DNA of 64,000 nucleotides from Flavobacterium sp. 9 (GCF_002754195.1 NZ_PEEU01000001.1:186001-250000); one strand, 5' to 3'. Positions 6,902-17,475 are shown, counted from the stretch's first letter. The notes: generated from the letters alone by a model not told the origin. Numbers and translations are program-made.

Positions 6902-9316
6902 TTAGAATTTAAATGTAACATTTGCTGTTATACGAGTTGGATTTTGAGCTGCAAGTCTGTAAGACCAATATTTTTCATTCGTAATATTATCTACTTTAAG
7001 ACCCAATCTGTATTTTGGCTGATCATAGAAAAGTGAAGCGTCTAATACCGTGTACGACGGAATAGAAAACTTGAATGCTGCAGTATTTGTTTGGTTATAT
7101 TTACTACCGTAGATTCCTCCAAAACCAATTCCTAAACCTTGCGCACCACCTGTCGTAACTCTATAACTTGCCCATAAATTTGCCGTAGTTGGTGAACCGG
7201 CCGTTGATGGTCGTAAACCTTGGAAATTAGGATTACTCTTTTCAAATTTACTGTCATTATAAGTATAACCAGCGACGATATTTAATCCTGAAATTGGGTT
7301 GGCAATAAACTCTGCTTCAAAACCTTTGCTGACCTGAGTTCCATCCTGAACAGAGAAGTTTGAATGATCCGGATCGTCACGAGTAACATTTGTTACCTGA
7401 ATATCGTAATAACTCAATGTAGCCGAGATTTTATTAAGGTCAAACTTAAATCCTCCCTCCCATTGATTCGCCTGATTTGGTTTGAAAGTATTACCATAAA
7501 AATCAGAACCCGAAACGTTGCTAAAACCGTTCATATAATTACCAAAAACAGAAATCTTTTCTTTCATAATTTGGTACACTAAACCAAATTTTGGCGATAA
7601 AGCTGTTTGGTTATAATTTCCTGCAATAGAATCTTTGCTTGGATAATAAGTTCCGTTGTTCATATAGCGATCCACACGAATTCCTCCCATTGCTAATAAT
7701 CTATCGGTAACATTCAAAACGTCTGAAACATAAGCACTATATGTTTCTTCGTCATTTGATACATAATTAGTAAACTTAGCGGTAGCAAACATTGGCGCCA
7801 CTTTATCCACATTAAAATTATTATAAGCATCACCCGGTTTTTTATAATCCATTGCCGGCATGTTTACAATTGCATCATTACGAGTGGCACGCAAACTATA
7901 ATAATCAACTCCCGCTACAACTCTGTTTTTCAGCTTTCCGATATTAAACTTACCAATAAAGTTTTGCTGAATATCAGTTCCATAAAACGGAGATTCCTGA
8001 TACGTAACTTGTTGTCTTAATGTCGTTGGCGATGTCATTTGCAATGCTACCACATAACCATCAGATGATGATCTTGTTCTTGATAAAATGGTTTGAGATG
8101 TCCATTCATCAGAGATTTTATACTTTAACTGAGCAAAAACATTGTATTGCTGACTTGTATAATTAATAGTATTATTGGCAAATGATAATTTATACGGAAT
8201 ATTAAGTGCTTCTATACTCGTTAACGCATCTTTACCTGCAAACGGAGTAAGTCTGGTTGGCGAAGTTGCTTTGTATAAACTAAATTCGGCGTCGATTAAA
8301 AGCGTTAATCTCTCGTTGATTTCATAAGAGAAACTTGGAGCAATAGAAAAGTTTTTGTTGAATCCTGCGTCCTGAAAACTTCTTTCGCTATGAAAAGCTG
8401 TGTTAACTCTCAACAAAGCTGTTTTATCAGCGTTAATTGGCGTATTAATATCAGCCGTAAAACGATTCAAATCCCAACTTGCTGCTGAATATGAAATTTC
8501 ACCTTTGAAAGAATCAAAAGGCTTTTTGGTAACACGATTAAATAAACCTCCAAATGATGATAATGTACTTCCAAATAGTGTCGCAGATGGTCCTTTGATA
8601 ACCTCAATACGCTCTAAATTTGCAGGATCAATACTCGTATAAGTAAAACTTCCAACACCGTTTCTAACGACTTGAGGCGTTGCAAAACCTCTCGAAATAG
8701 AAGTTGTTCGGCCTTGATTTCTTACTTCGGCAATACCGGCTCCGGGAACGTTTTTAAAAGCACTATTATAATCTGTAATAACCTGCTCTTTCATTAATTC
8801 CTTGCTTACGACGATATAAACCTGTGAATTTTCAATATTTTTTAAAGGCATTTTTGCCACATCAAAACTTTCTTTTTTAGCAAATCGATTTCCTCCTGTA
8901 CGAATCACAACGTCATCAAGATTCTCTACAGACGAGTTTACTCTTATGTCTACATCTGCAGTTGAAGTTTGTTCTGTAATCTCAGCAGTTTCAGTAGATG
9001 ACGCATATCCTGCCATCGAAACTTCCAGCGTATATTTTCCAAAAGGCACTTTTTTGAAATCATATTTACCTGCTGAATTGGTTACGGCACTTTTATTTAT
9101 TTCGATCAATTTTACCACAACTCCCTGACTTGCATTACCGTCATTCGTGATAACAGTTCCTGAAATTTGTCCTGTAGTTGCCGTTTGCGCCTGAATAAAT
9201 CCAACATTAGCAAGTAAAAAAAGCATCAATAATAATGTGGAATGATACTGAATGCTTTGTATTTTTTGGAGCGAATATTTTATAAAAAAAGAAATTTGGG
9301 GTTTTGGTCTTGTCAT
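6902..9316 (-). CDS. TonB-dependent siderophore-type receptor
   Basis: The 804-residue outer-membrane protein has a signal segment at about residues 27-44 and a carboxypeptidase-regulatory-like domain (ISGTVITNDGNASQGVVVKL). The plug follows (NVPGAGIAEVRNQGRTTSISRGF...IEVIKGPSATLFG). A long beta-barrel ends in the aromatic strand ITANVTFKF. The RGF motif and the plug are typical of ferric-siderophore receptors of the FhuA/FecA type. The long cytoplasmic n-region before the signal core is odd; a later start would also be possible. It is the last gene of the minus-strand run. Iron uptake would support the Fe-dependent HglS-type and Fe-S enzymes upstream, but that link is only inference. Confidence 0.88.
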   Translation of the reverse strand: MTRPKPQISFFIKYSLQKIQSIQYHSTLLLMLFLLANVGFIQAQTATTGQISGTVITNDGNASQGVVVKLIEINKSAVTNSAGKYDFKKVPFGKYTLEVSMAGYASSTETAEITEQTSTADVDIRVNSSVENLDDVVIRTGGNRFAKKESFDVAKMPLKNIENSQVYIVVSKELMKEQVITDYNSAFKNVPGAGIAEVRNQGRTTSISRGFATPQVVRNGVGSFTYTSIDPANLERIEVIKGPSATLFGSTLSSFGGLFNRVTKKPFDSFKGEISYSAASWDLNRFTADINTPINADKTALLRVNTAFHSERSFQDAGFNKNFSIAPSFSYEINERLTLLIDAEFSLYKATSPTRLTPFAGKDALTSIEALNIPYKLSFANNTINYTSQQYNVFAQLKYKISDEWTSQTILSRTRSSSDGYVVALQMTSPTTLRQQVTYQESPFYGTDIQQNFIGKFNIGKLKNRVVAGVDYYSLRATRNDAIVNMPAMDYKKPGDAYNNFNVDKVAPMFATAKFTNYVSNDEETYSAYVSDVLNVTDRLLAMGGIRVDRYMNNGTYYPSKDSIAGNYNQTALSPKFGLVYQIMKEKISVFGNYMNGFSNVSGSDFYGNTFKPNQANQWEGGFKFDLNKISATLSYYDIQVTNVTRDDPDHSNFSVQDGTQVSKGFEAEFIANPISGLNIVAGYTYNDSKFEKSNPNFQGLRPSTAGSPTTANLWASYRVTTGGAQGLGIGFGGIYGSKYNQTNTAAFKFSIPSYTVLDASLFYDQPKYRLGLKVDNITNEKYWSYRLAAQNPTRITANVTFKF

Positions 9317-9523
9317 GTTATTCTTATTTAAACTGATTCTAAATTAAAGCGCAAATGAACAATATTTTTTTTAATCTATCAAAAGAAGAATGTTATTTTT
9401 TCATTGAAATAAATCTTTTAAAATAAGCGTAAAAAATATACTACAGAAATAATAATCAGGGATAAACGACAAGCTATTCTTAAAAAAAACTAATACTAAT
9501 CAAGGATGTAAAGCCTCTTTTTT

Positions 9524-9676
9524 TGTACCATTAGGTACTAAATATTGGTAGAAAATATTAATCGAATAAATATAGCGTGCCGTAGGCACGCAATTGCGGT
9601 CGTTTTGTTGCGTACCTACGGCACGCCAACTAATTTCAAATATAATTGCTACCAATATTTAGTACCTAAAGGCACA
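9524..9676. repeat. Long nested hairpin element, copy 2
   Basis: Outer arms tgtaccattaggtactaaat...ggtag and ctacc...atttagtacctaaaggcaca are near-perfect complements. The inner arms, gcgtgccgtaggcacgc at about 9575 and gcgtacctacggcacgc at about 9610, match the inner arms of the copy at 1476-1636. The outer arms share length and layout but not exact sequence with that copy, so each copy seems to keep its own complementarity. Confidence 0.8.
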
Positions 9677-9719
9677 TTTTCAATTCTTGATTCGCATTAA
9701 TATTTTGAAAAATAAAAAC

Positions 9720-9748
9720 GCCTGTATTCTTCCAGAAAGAATACAGGC
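9720..9748 (-). terminator. Rho-independent terminator of the YdiJ-type gene
   Basis: The arms gcctgtattctt (9720-9731) and aagaatacaggc (9737-9748) make a 12-bp stem with a 5-base loop. Read on the minus strand the hairpin is followed by gtttttatt. It lies 44 bases past the stop of the D-2-hydroxyglutarate-dehydrogenase-like gene, so it probably separates that gene from the TonB receptor gene. Confidence 0.8.
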
Positions 9749-9791
9749 ATTAAAAAAACTTAACTAAATTATTTTATCGAAGTATCAAAAC

Positions 9792-12743
9792 CTACTTCAA
9801 TGCCTCATAAAGTATTTCTACCGGATGTTGCGCTTTTCGTCCTGTACCGTCAGCGATTTGATGCCTACAACTTGTTCCCGAAGCCGAAATCAATGTTGCA
9901 GCTTCTTCTGAACGAATTGTCGGAAACAAAATCAACTCTCCTATTTTCATAGAAATGTCATAGTGTTCTTTTTCATAGCCAAAAGAACCCGCCATTCCGC
10001 AACATCCACTTGGGATATTAAGTACGGTATAATTCTTTGGCAACATTAAAATTTTCTTTAACGGAACCAATGACGACAAGGCTTTTTGAAAACAATGCCC
10101 GTGCATTCTAACTCGTTCTGTTTTATCTGTAAAACTATTTGATGAAATTCGTCCTGCATCTAATTCTTTGGCTAAAAACTCTTCGATTAAAAAAGTTCTG
10201 GCTGCAAATGTTTTCGCTTTTGCTTTTAAATCTCCACGACACAAATCAGGATATTCATCACGAAAACTCAATATTGCCGAAGGTTCAATTCCGATTAAAA
10301 CTCCATTTTCCGGAATTGAAATTTCGAAATCTCTTGTGTTTTGTTCTGCAATTTCTCTTGCTTCTTTTAGCATTCCTTTCGAAAAATACGTTCTTCCGCT
10401 GATTCCTATTTTCGGAATTTCAACTTCATATCCTAAACTATTCAGAAGCTTAACGGACGTCTGCCCTATTTCTACATCATAATAATTCAGAAATTCATCA
10501 TTGTATAAATACACTTTGCCATTTACAAAATCTCCTTTTTGAATGTAATTTTTCATCCATTTGGCAAAAGTAATTTTGTGCATCAAAGGCAATTTTCTTT
10601 CTGTTGCAAAACCAGTTGCTTTTTTAATCACATTGCCCAAAACACCTTTTGTAGATAAATTATACATCCACGGAATTGCAGCAAACAAATGGTTTATTTT
10701 TGGCGTATTTCCAATCAATCTTGAACGGAATTTTACGCCATTTTTATCATGATATTGTTGTAAAGTTTCGGCTTTTAATTTTGCCATATCAACATTCGAC
10801 GGACATTCAGATTTACAACCTTTACAACTTAAGCACAAATCGAGAACATCAAGCAGATTTTCATCATCAAATCGATTTACTTTTTTCGAAGTGGTAATCG
10901 TTTCTCGCAACATATTTGCTCTGGCACGAGTTGTATGTTTTTCATCGCGCGTTGCCATATAACTTGGGCACATTGTACCACCGCTTTTCTCCGTTTTTCT
11001 ACAATCTCCGGATCCGTTGCACATTTCGGCAGCACGAAGGATTCCGTTATGTTCAGAGAAATCAAAATACGTTTCCGGCATTGGTGTTTCCTGACCAGCC
11101 GTATATCTCAAACTCGAATCCATTGGTGGCGTATTCACGATTTTGCCCGGATTAAAAACTCCCCAAGGATCCCAAACCTGCTTTATCTGAATAAACAATT
11201 GATAGATTTCTTCACCCAACATCAGCGGAATAAATTCTCCACGAAGTCTTCCGTCGCCATGTTCTCCGCTCAAAGAACCTTTATATTTCTTAACTAAATG
11301 TGCAATATCTGTCGCAATAGTTCTAAAAATTGCTGTTCCTTCTTTAGTTTTTAAATCTATAATCGGACGCAAATGCAATTCTCCCGTTGCCGCATGCGCA
11401 TAATGCACACAGTTTAAGTTTCGTTCTTTTAATATTGCATTAAAATCTTCGATAAAATCCGGTAAATCATTCACATCTACAGCAGTATCTTCGATTACCG
11501 CAACCGCTTTTGCATCACCCGGAATATTCGATAATAAACCCAATCCTGCTTTTCTTAATGCCCAAACTTTGTTCGTATCGTCGCCATAAACAATCGGGAA
11601 ATGATAACCCAGATTTTTAGAACGCATCAAAGCTTCCATTTCTTTTGCAACAGCGTCAATTTCTTCTTGGGAATCTCTTAAAAATTCAACCGCCAAAATT
11701 GCCTGAGGATCTCCTTTTACAAAAAAACGATTCTTGCTTTGTTCAATATTTTCTTTGGTACATTCCAGAATATAATGGTCAATTAACTCGACACTATCCG
11801 GATTAAATTTCAACGCTTCTATATTTGCTTTTAGCGATTCATTTATGCTTTCAAAATGTACACAAACCAAAGCTGCGTAAGGTTTTAACGCGTCAACTAA
11901 ATTCAATTTTATAGCGGTAGAAAAGAACAAAGTTCCCTCAGATCCTGCAATTAATTTACAGAAATTGAATTTTTCATCAAAAGTTCCAAAAGGCATCGAA
12001 TCTGCCAATAAATCCAAAGCATAACCTGTATTTCTCCTCGGAATTGTTTTCTTTGGAAAGTTATCGTCGAATAAAGTTCTGTTACTTTCAGAAGATAATA
12101 TTTCTTTTGCCTGAACATAAATCGCTTGCTCTAACGGACTCACAACATTGATTCCGTTGCATTTATCTTCAAATTCAGCATTTGTTAAGGAACCAAAAGT
12201 AACCTCATTTCCATCAGCAAGAAAGCCTTTAATTTCCAATAAATGTTCACGAGTAGATCCATAAATAACAGACCTTGCACCACAAGCATTGTTTCCAACC
12301 ATTCCGCCAATCATGCAACGATTACTGGTAGAAGTTTCGGGACCAAAAAAAAGTTTATACGGTTTTAAATGAAGATTTAGTTCATCACGAATTACGCCCG
12401 GTTCTACCCAAGCCGATTTATTTTCCTGATCTACAGTAATAATTTTAGTGAATTCCTGCGAAATATCAACAATAATTCCGTTTCCAACTACTTGTCCCGC
12501 AAGTGAAGTTCCAGCGGCACGAGGAATCACACTGCTATTATTTTCTCTTGCAAAAGCAATAATTTTCTGAATATCTTCCTTCGTTTTCGGAATCGCAACC
12601 GCCAAAGGCATTTCTTTATAAGCGCTGGCATCTGTTGCGTAGAGCAAACGCATCGTGTGATCGTAAAATAATTTACCCTCTAATTGCTTTTCTAAACCTT
12701 CAAGATTAATAGAACTCTTGGAAAGGATATTATTGTTATTCAT
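9792..12743 (-). CDS. ydiJ: YdiJ-type FAD/Fe-S oxidoreductase, probable D-2-hydroxyglutarate dehydrogenase
   Basis: The protein has 983 residues. An N-terminal FAD-binding PCMH domain (IPRAAGTSLAGQVVGNG, GGMVGNNACGARSVIYGSTR) is followed by an FAD-oxidase C domain with SGEHGDGRLRGEF (about 490). Next come Fe-S cysteine clusters CNGSGDC (about 571) and CLSCKGCKSECPSNVDM (about 639), and a CCG domain with HGHCFQKAL and GCCGMAGSFGYE (about 912). This exact order is that of E. coli YdiJ and the Pseudomonas enzyme that oxidises D-2-hydroxyglutarate to 2-oxoglutarate in lysine breakdown. D-lactate dehydrogenase is the alternative. The shared strand with the HglS-type and ALDH7 genes favours D-2-hydroxyglutarate. 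Confidence 0.85.
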   Translation of the reverse strand: MNNNNILSKSSINLEGLEKQLEGKLFYDHTMRLLYATDASAYKEMPLAVAIPKTKEDIQKIIAFARENNSSVIPRAAGTSLAGQVVGNGIIVDISQEFTKIITVDQENKSAWVEPGVIRDELNLHLKPYKLFFGPETSTSNRCMIGGMVGNNACGARSVIYGSTREHLLEIKGFLADGNEVTFGSLTNAEFEDKCNGINVVSPLEQAIYVQAKEILSSESNRTLFDDNFPKKTIPRRNTGYALDLLADSMPFGTFDEKFNFCKLIAGSEGTLFFSTAIKLNLVDALKPYAALVCVHFESINESLKANIEALKFNPDSVELIDHYILECTKENIEQSKNRFFVKGDPQAILAVEFLRDSQEEIDAVAKEMEALMRSKNLGYHFPIVYGDDTNKVWALRKAGLGLLSNIPGDAKAVAVIEDTAVDVNDLPDFIEDFNAILKERNLNCVHYAHAATGELHLRPIIDLKTKEGTAIFRTIATDIAHLVKKYKGSLSGEHGDGRLRGEFIPLMLGEEIYQLFIQIKQVWDPWGVFNPGKIVNTPPMDSSLRYTAGQETPMPETYFDFSEHNGILRAAEMCNGSGDCRKTEKSGGTMCPSYMATRDEKHTTRARANMLRETITTSKKVNRFDDENLLDVLDLCLSCKGCKSECPSNVDMAKLKAETLQQYHDKNGVKFRSRLIGNTPKINHLFAAIPWMYNLSTKGVLGNVIKKATGFATERKLPLMHKITFAKWMKNYIQKGDFVNGKVYLYNDEFLNYYDVEIGQTSVKLLNSLGYEVEIPKIGISGRTYFSKGMLKEAREIAEQNTRDFEISIPENGVLIGIEPSAILSFRDEYPDLCRGDLKAKAKTFAARTFLIEEFLAKELDAGRISSNSFTDKTERVRMHGHCFQKALSSLVPLKKILMLPKNYTVLNIPSGCCGMAGSFGYEKEHYDISMKIGELILFPTIRSEEAATLISASGTSCRHQIADGTGRKAQHPVEILYEALK

Positions 12744-12904
12744 TTTGATATTTTATTATATAGGTCTGCTTTTATCCTAAAAAGGATTGAAATCAGGAAT
12801 ATTCTTCGTTTGTTGTTGTTTAACGCCTAGGTTTATTTTCTCGCAAAGACGCAAAGTCACAAAGAAATTTTCTATAAACTTTGCGCCTTTGCTTGATTAA
12901 TTTT
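12744..12904. other. Short gap with repeat traces
   Basis: The gap contains the low-complexity phrase ctcgcaaagacgcaaagtcacaaag and its partner ctttgcgcctttgc (12840-12893), a common dispersed repeat that can pair as a hairpin. No gene is visible. Confidence 0.45.
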
Positions 12905-15202
12905 CTACAATTCGCTTAAAGCGATATCTAAAAATTTCACCATTTCATCAGCATTTTGTTTACTGAAAGTCATTGGTGGTTTTATTTTTAATACGTTATG
13001 CAATGGTCCATCTGTGCTTAATAAATATCCGTTTGCTTTCAATTTTTCGACCACGATATCTATTTCAGGAACTGCCGGTTCCATTGTTGTTCTGTCTTTT
13101 ACCATTTCGGCGCCAATGAATAATCCATGTCCGCGAACGTCACTTATGATTGGGTATTTTGCCATTAAACCTTTCAAACCATCCATTAAATGATTTCCAA
13201 CTTCTAACGCGTGTTGCTGCATTTCTTCCTCCTGAATAACATCCAGAACCGCTAATCCTGTTGTCATAGAAACGGGATTTCCGCCAAAGGTGTTAAAATA
13301 TTCCAATCCGTTATTGAAAGAATCTGCAATTTCTTCCGTTACAATTACAGCTGCAAGCGGATGTCCGTTACCAATTGGTTTTCCTAAAACAACAATATCC
13401 GGAACTACATTTTGCAATTCAAATCCCCAGAAATGATCACCAATTCTCCCGAAACCAACCTGAACTTCATCGGCAATACAAACGCCTCCGGCTGCTCTGA
13501 CATAATCGTAAGCCGTTTTTAGATAATTTTCCGGTAACGGAATTTGCCCTCCAACGCCCAATAAAGTTTCACAAATAAATACGGCTGGCGCTTTGTCTTC
13601 TTTCTTTAAATCTTCGATGATTCTTTGTACATCTTCGGCATATTTTTCACCCGCTTTTTCGTCACCATATTTATACGGACCACGATACAAATCCGGATTT
13701 ATCGCTTTGTGAATCCAAGGCATTTGACCAGAACCGCCTTTGCTGTCAAATTTATACGGACTCATTTCCATTGCTACAGTCGATGTTCCGTGATAGGCAT
13801 GATCGAGTACAATTATATCTTTTTGTTTGGTATAATGACGGCTCATTCTGATTGCTAAATCGTTTGCTTCACTTCCTGAATTTACGAAATAACAAACGCT
13901 AAGTTTTTCCGGTAATGTTGCGGTTAATTTTTCGGCATATTCTGTTATGGCGTCATTCAAATATCTTGTATTGGTATTTAAAGTTGCGATTTGCTTTTGC
14001 ATTTTTCGAACTACAACTGGATGACAATGTCCAACGTGCGAAGGGTTATTTACGCAATCTACAAAGGTTCTTCCTTTATCATCGTATAAATATTGCAATG
14101 CTCCTTTTACAATTTTTAGTTTGTCTTTGTAACCAATGCTTAGATTTCGACCAATTTTCTTTTTACGAATTTCCAACAAATCACTGTAATCATCTTCATT
14201 TATTAATCCGTCGAAACCACACGCTTTTCTAAAAACATCCTGAGCTTTAATTGGGTTAATCTGAATTAGTTTATACAACAAATCCCAAGCTGGTTTTTCG
14301 GTAATAAAATGATGCTCGTTATTACTGTCTAATGACGCATTATAAGCAGATTGTGTCACGCTAATGCAAAGTCTTCCGGCAATTAAATAGTACAACAAAT
14401 CTAATTCCTCCTCTGTCAATGCATACGCTTTATGATATCCTGCAACAATTGATGCGGCAACCGCCAACGGATCTTCTTCATCGAGCATTGCATACGTACA
14501 GGCTATTGCCAAATTATTGATAAGCGCGGTATAAACCATATCGCCAAAATCAATCAAACCACTTATGCGGTTTTCTTGTACTAACACATTGTAATCGTTG
14601 GCATCATTATGAACATATGCATGTCTTAAACGATGAATTTGCGGCAAAACTTCGGTGTCAAACTGTAACAGAAAATAGCCTGCAATACGTCTTTTTTCGT
14701 GATTTAAAATGTGTTTCAGATTATCTCCCGCTTCACTCGCTCGGCTGATATCCCAAGTATAATTGCGATGCATTGCGGGATGAGAAAAATCCTGTAACGC
14801 ATTATCCATATTGCCTAAAAAAGTTCCTAGATTGTGGTGTAATTCGGTTGTTTTATTTTCTACATCAACCCAAAAAGTACCTTCCAGAAAGTTTAAAATT
14901 CTAATATAATAGGTTTTAGAATCTCTTACTATTTTGGTTAATTCTTCTCCTTGTTTATTGATACTAAAATGCTGAAAACAATCAGATATATTGCTTTTTT
15001 TAAGGTGCTGAATAATATTTATTTGCGCTTCTAAAAAAGGAAATGGATGACTCTCATTGGACACTTTTAGAATGTATTTTTCATTTTTCTCATTCGATAA
15101 AAGAAAATTCAATTCATCATATCCATTTAATGCTTTTACGGTCACGATTAATCCGTAATATTCTTTTACTAAATCCTGAATAGTTGCTTCTGAAAAAGTC
15201 AT
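12905..15202 (-). CDS. Fusion of hydroxylysine-kinase-like and 5-phosphohydroxylysine phospho-lyase-like domains
   Basis: The protein has 765 residues. Residues 1 to about 330 form an aminoglycoside-phosphotransferase-fold kinase with catalytic [11 protein letters not shown] (about 196) and metal-binding LIDFGDMVY (about 218). It resembles human AGPHD1/HYKK around GLIDFGD and QSAYNASL. Residues from about 340 form a class III PLP enzyme: [38 protein letters not shown] lysine in [10 protein letters not shown] (about 605), and YFNTFGGNP. These match human PHYKPL, which converts 5-phosphohydroxylysine to 2-aminoadipate semialdehyde, ammonia and phosphate. One polypeptide could therefore phosphorylate hydroxylysine and eliminate the phosphate. 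Phosphoethanolamine lyase chemistry is the main alternative. The ALDH7 and HglS-type genes nearby favour hydroxylysine. Confidence 0.85.
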   Translation of the reverse strand: MTFSEATIQDLVKEYYGLIVTVKALNGYDELNFLLSNEKNEKYILKVSNESHPFPFLEAQINIIQHLKKSNISDCFQHFSINKQGEELTKIVRDSKTYYIRILNFLEGTFWVDVENKTTELHHNLGTFLGNMDNALQDFSHPAMHRNYTWDISRASEAGDNLKHILNHEKRRIAGYFLLQFDTEVLPQIHRLRHAYVHNDANDYNVLVQENRISGLIDFGDMVYTALINNLAIACTYAMLDEEDPLAVAASIVAGYHKAYALTEEELDLLYYLIAGRLCISVTQSAYNASLDSNNEHHFITEKPAWDLLYKLIQINPIKAQDVFRKACGFDGLINEDDYSDLLEIRKKKIGRNLSIGYKDKLKIVKGALQYLYDDKGRTFVDCVNNPSHVGHCHPVVVRKMQKQIATLNTNTRYLNDAITEYAEKLTATLPEKLSVCYFVNSGSEANDLAIRMSRHYTKQKDIIVLDHAYHGTSTVAMEMSPYKFDSKGGSGQMPWIHKAINPDLYRGPYKYGDEKAGEKYAEDVQRIIEDLKKEDKAPAVFICETLLGVGGQIPLPENYLKTAYDYVRAAGGVCIADEVQVGFGRIGDHFWGFELQNVVPDIVVLGKPIGNGHPLAAVIVTEEIADSFNNGLEYFNTFGGNPVSMTTGLAVLDVIQEEEMQQHALEVGNHLMDGLKGLMAKYPIISDVRGHGLFIGAEMVKDRTTMEPAVPEIDIVVEKLKANGYLLSTDGPLHNVLKIKPPMTFSKQNADEMVKFLDIALSEL

Positions 15203-15237
15203 TGTTACTCTTATTTATTTTATTTTTTATTTTTTCT

Positions 15238-15306
15238 CCTGCAAGGACTTTTTCAGACCTTGTAGGTGTATTTCTTATACCTACAAGGTTTTGAAAACCT
15301 TGCAGG
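15238..15306. repeat. Palindromic hairpin between fusion enzyme and GH42 genes
   Basis: The left half cctgcaagg...gaccttgtaggt and the right half acctacaaggtttt...ccttgcagg pair into a long interrupted stem around gtatttcttat. A related block (cacaaggtcaaaaaagaccttgcagg) lies at about 20050-20077. It could work as an intra-operon processing or attenuation site between the GH42 gene and the fusion gene. Confidence 0.65.
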
Positions 15307-15312
15307 AATGTT

Positions 15313-17448
15313 CTATTTCCAAATAATTGCCTGAGCCGGTTGCAAAGGATTTTGTCCTACCAATATTTTGCTTCCTTGTGGAATTGGCAAGTTTACAGGC
15401 TCATTTGTATAATTTACGCCTACATAAAAACCGTCTCTCCATTCTACATATACACCTCTTGGCAAGTCTTCGATCGCAACTTTTGCACGTTCGTAAATTG
15501 TTCTTACAACTTCTCTTTCTAAGTTTCCGTCTTTACTTTCAGCGCCAATATACGTAATTGTTCCTTTGCCTAATTTTCTGGTAATTGCCGCTGCTTTTCC
15601 TTTATAAAACTGATCTGCATAAGTTGCTAAAACTTCTGTTCCTTGTTTTGGATTTAAAACATCAGCCCACGAATTCCATTTGTAGGTATTTGTTCCAGCG
15701 TTTATAGTTCCGTTTACATCTTCGACAAGCATGTCAAAAAATTCTACATCGGCACCAATTAAAGGCACGATTGGCGCGCTCCAATTAGCTTCAAAGAAAT
15801 GTCCGTTTTTGTCTTTTTGACCAGTTCGGCAAGAAAGAATTAAGTTTCCTCCGTTCTCAACATATTTCGTCCATTTATCTACTAATTTCTGATCAATTAG
15901 TTGATAAGCCGGAGCGACAATAAACGGATAAGCAGAAAAATCATCTTCTTCAGTAATAAAATCCATTGGTGCACCAGTTGATTTTATTGCCGATGTGTAC
16001 GTATTTCTATGTCTCCAAGTATTCCAAAATTCCGTTTGTTTTTGGTTTTCCAGATCCCAAAGATTTTCATGACTCCATAAAAATCCTGTTTTTCTTTTCG
16101 AAAGATTCTCCGGAATCACCGCTTTTGGATTGTATTCTTTACGAAGCAATTTCATGTCTTCGATTGATTGTACAAACTCTTTTCCGCCTTGTGACAAAGT
16201 TACTCCATCTGTACCTACGATTCCGTCGTGATACATTTCACTGCTTCCCAACGGGTGTCTGTATCTATACGTGCAGGTAAAAGAACAACCGCCGCCAAAA
16301 GCCTGAGAAATCCACATATGAACCGTTCCCGGAAGTAATTGGGGGTTTATACTTGCCCAGTTTACTTGTCCCGGCTGCATTTCCATAACGCCTGTAACGC
16401 CGTTTATAGATCTGTAATAATCATTGGCTTCCGAAATTTTATTCGGTTGTCCCATTCTAAAATTCTGTCCTCCCAATGTATTTCTTCCGCTTACGGGATA
16501 CATTGTGTAAGTTGCAAAATCCATTTTATCAGTTCTTCTAGGATCTGCGCCGTAAACAACATTTGTATAATTTGTGGTAATCCATTGTTTTGGATCAACA
16601 TATTTACGAAGTGTTTCTGCTTGTAAATTCAGATATTCTGCCTGTGAATCTGCGGTATATCTTTTGAAATCTAAAATCGCATGTGGACTCAATTTATCTT
16701 CTGAATAAAGCTCTGCATTTGGAATCGCGATTTGCTCGAAATTATTATATCGAATGCTCCAAAAACTTCCCAACCATTCGGTATTTAATTTTTCGATTGT
16801 TCCGTATTTGGCTTTAAGCCATTTCTGAAATCCTTTTTGTGCAGATGGACTAAAATCATCTGGTGCGCCAGGCTCGTTATCCACTTGCCAGCCCATAATG
16901 TTTTTGTTTTTACCGTATCTTTTTCCAAGTTCTGTAACGATTTTTTCTACAAACTCTCTGTATTTTTCATTCGAAACAGATTGATTTGCTCTGTTTCCAT
17001 GTTCTCTGCGGCGACCGCTTGCATCTACTAAATAAATCTCCGGATACTTCTCTCCCATCCAGGCTGGCGGAGTTGGCGTTGGCGTACAAAGAATTACTTT
17101 TAATCCTTGTTTTTCGGCTATAGCCAAAGCATCATCCAGCCATTTAAAATCATATTTACCTTCTTCAGGTTCCATATAAGTCCAGGCAAATTCAGCGAAA
17201 TGCGTAAATTCAAATCCTAATTTTTTGATGTTTTTTAAATCGCGTTCCCATTGTTCTCTCGGCCATTGCTCGGGATAATAATAAACACCAATTTGCATTA
17301 AATCCGGCTTTGAGAAAAAACGCTGCGGATCTTTCTTTTCTGTAACTGTAGTTTTTTTGCTTTGAGCAAAAACAGGCATAGAATTGCAACTTGCAATAAG
17401 CAATCCTGTCAATACTATTTTTGTAAGCGATATATTTTGGTTGAACAT
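15313..17448 (-). CDS. GH42 beta-galactosidase, exported lipoprotein
   Basis: The frame opens at a TTG at 17475, but the ATG at 17448 gives a good export signal, IVLTGLLIASC with a lipobox IASC, so the mature protein is probably lipid-anchored (a signal-peptidase I cut after VFAQ is the alternative). The 711-residue protein has the GH42 signatures: GVYYYPEQWPREQWERDL near the start, acid/base Glu in GWQVDNEPG (about 192), and nucleophile Glu in GVMEMQPGQVNW (about 353). The C-terminal trimerisation and beta domains follow. GH42 enzymes remove terminal beta-linked galactose. The gene sits between an alpha-glucosidase and a hydroxylysine-type kinase gene, so Gal-beta-O-hydroxylysine is a plausible substrate. 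Confidence 0.9.
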   Translation of the reverse strand: MFNQNISLTKIVLTGLLIASCNSMPVFAQSKKTTVTEKKDPQRFFSKPDLMQIGVYYYPEQWPREQWERDLKNIKKLGFEFTHFAEFAWTYMEPEEGKYDFKWLDDALAIAEKQGLKVILCTPTPTPPAWMGEKYPEIYLVDASGRRREHGNRANQSVSNEKYREFVEKIVTELGKRYGKNKNIMGWQVDNEPGAPDDFSPSAQKGFQKWLKAKYGTIEKLNTEWLGSFWSIRYNNFEQIAIPNAELYSEDKLSPHAILDFKRYTADSQAEYLNLQAETLRKYVDPKQWITTNYTNVVYGADPRRTDKMDFATYTMYPVSGRNTLGGQNFRMGQPNKISEANDYYRSINGVTGVMEMQPGQVNWASINPQLLPGTVHMWISQAFGGGCSFTCTYRYRHPLGSSEMYHDGIVGTDGVTLSQGGKEFVQSIEDMKLLRKEYNPKAVIPENLSKRKTGFLWSHENLWDLENQKQTEFWNTWRHRNTYTSAIKSTGAPMDFITEEDDFSAYPFIVAPAYQLIDQKLVDKWTKYVENGGNLILSCRTGQKDKNGHFFEANWSAPIVPLIGADVEFFDMLVEDVNGTINAGTNTYKWNSWADVLNPKQGTEVLATYADQFYKGKAAAITRKLGKGTITYIGAESKDGNLEREVVRTIYERAKVAIEDLPRGVYVEWRDGFYVGVNYTNEPVNLPIPQGSKILVGQNPLQPAQAIIWK

Positions 17449-17475
17449 ACTTTGTAATATTGTTGTGTTAATCAA

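Larger units (their letters stand above)
9317..9791. other. Intergenic region with repeat and terminator
   Basis: No gene is seen. It holds the upstream region of the TonB receptor (9317 to about 9450, AT-rich with no clear TAnnTTTG element), the long nested hairpin at 9524-9676, and the minus-strand terminator at 9720-9748. Confidence 0.6.

Noticed and set aside
10139..11297. Plus-strand ORFs opposite the YdiJ-type gene
   Set aside because: They are antisense shadows of a clear minus-strand coding region with intact motifs.
12905..15202. Ordinary GABA or ornithine class III aminotransferase
   Set aside because: The kinase domain fused in front and the match to phospho-lyase sequence landmarks ([27 protein letters not shown]) favour the lyase subgroup.
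17449..17475. TTG start for GH42 at 17475
   Set aside because: The ATG at 17448 places the signal peptide at the true N-terminus.
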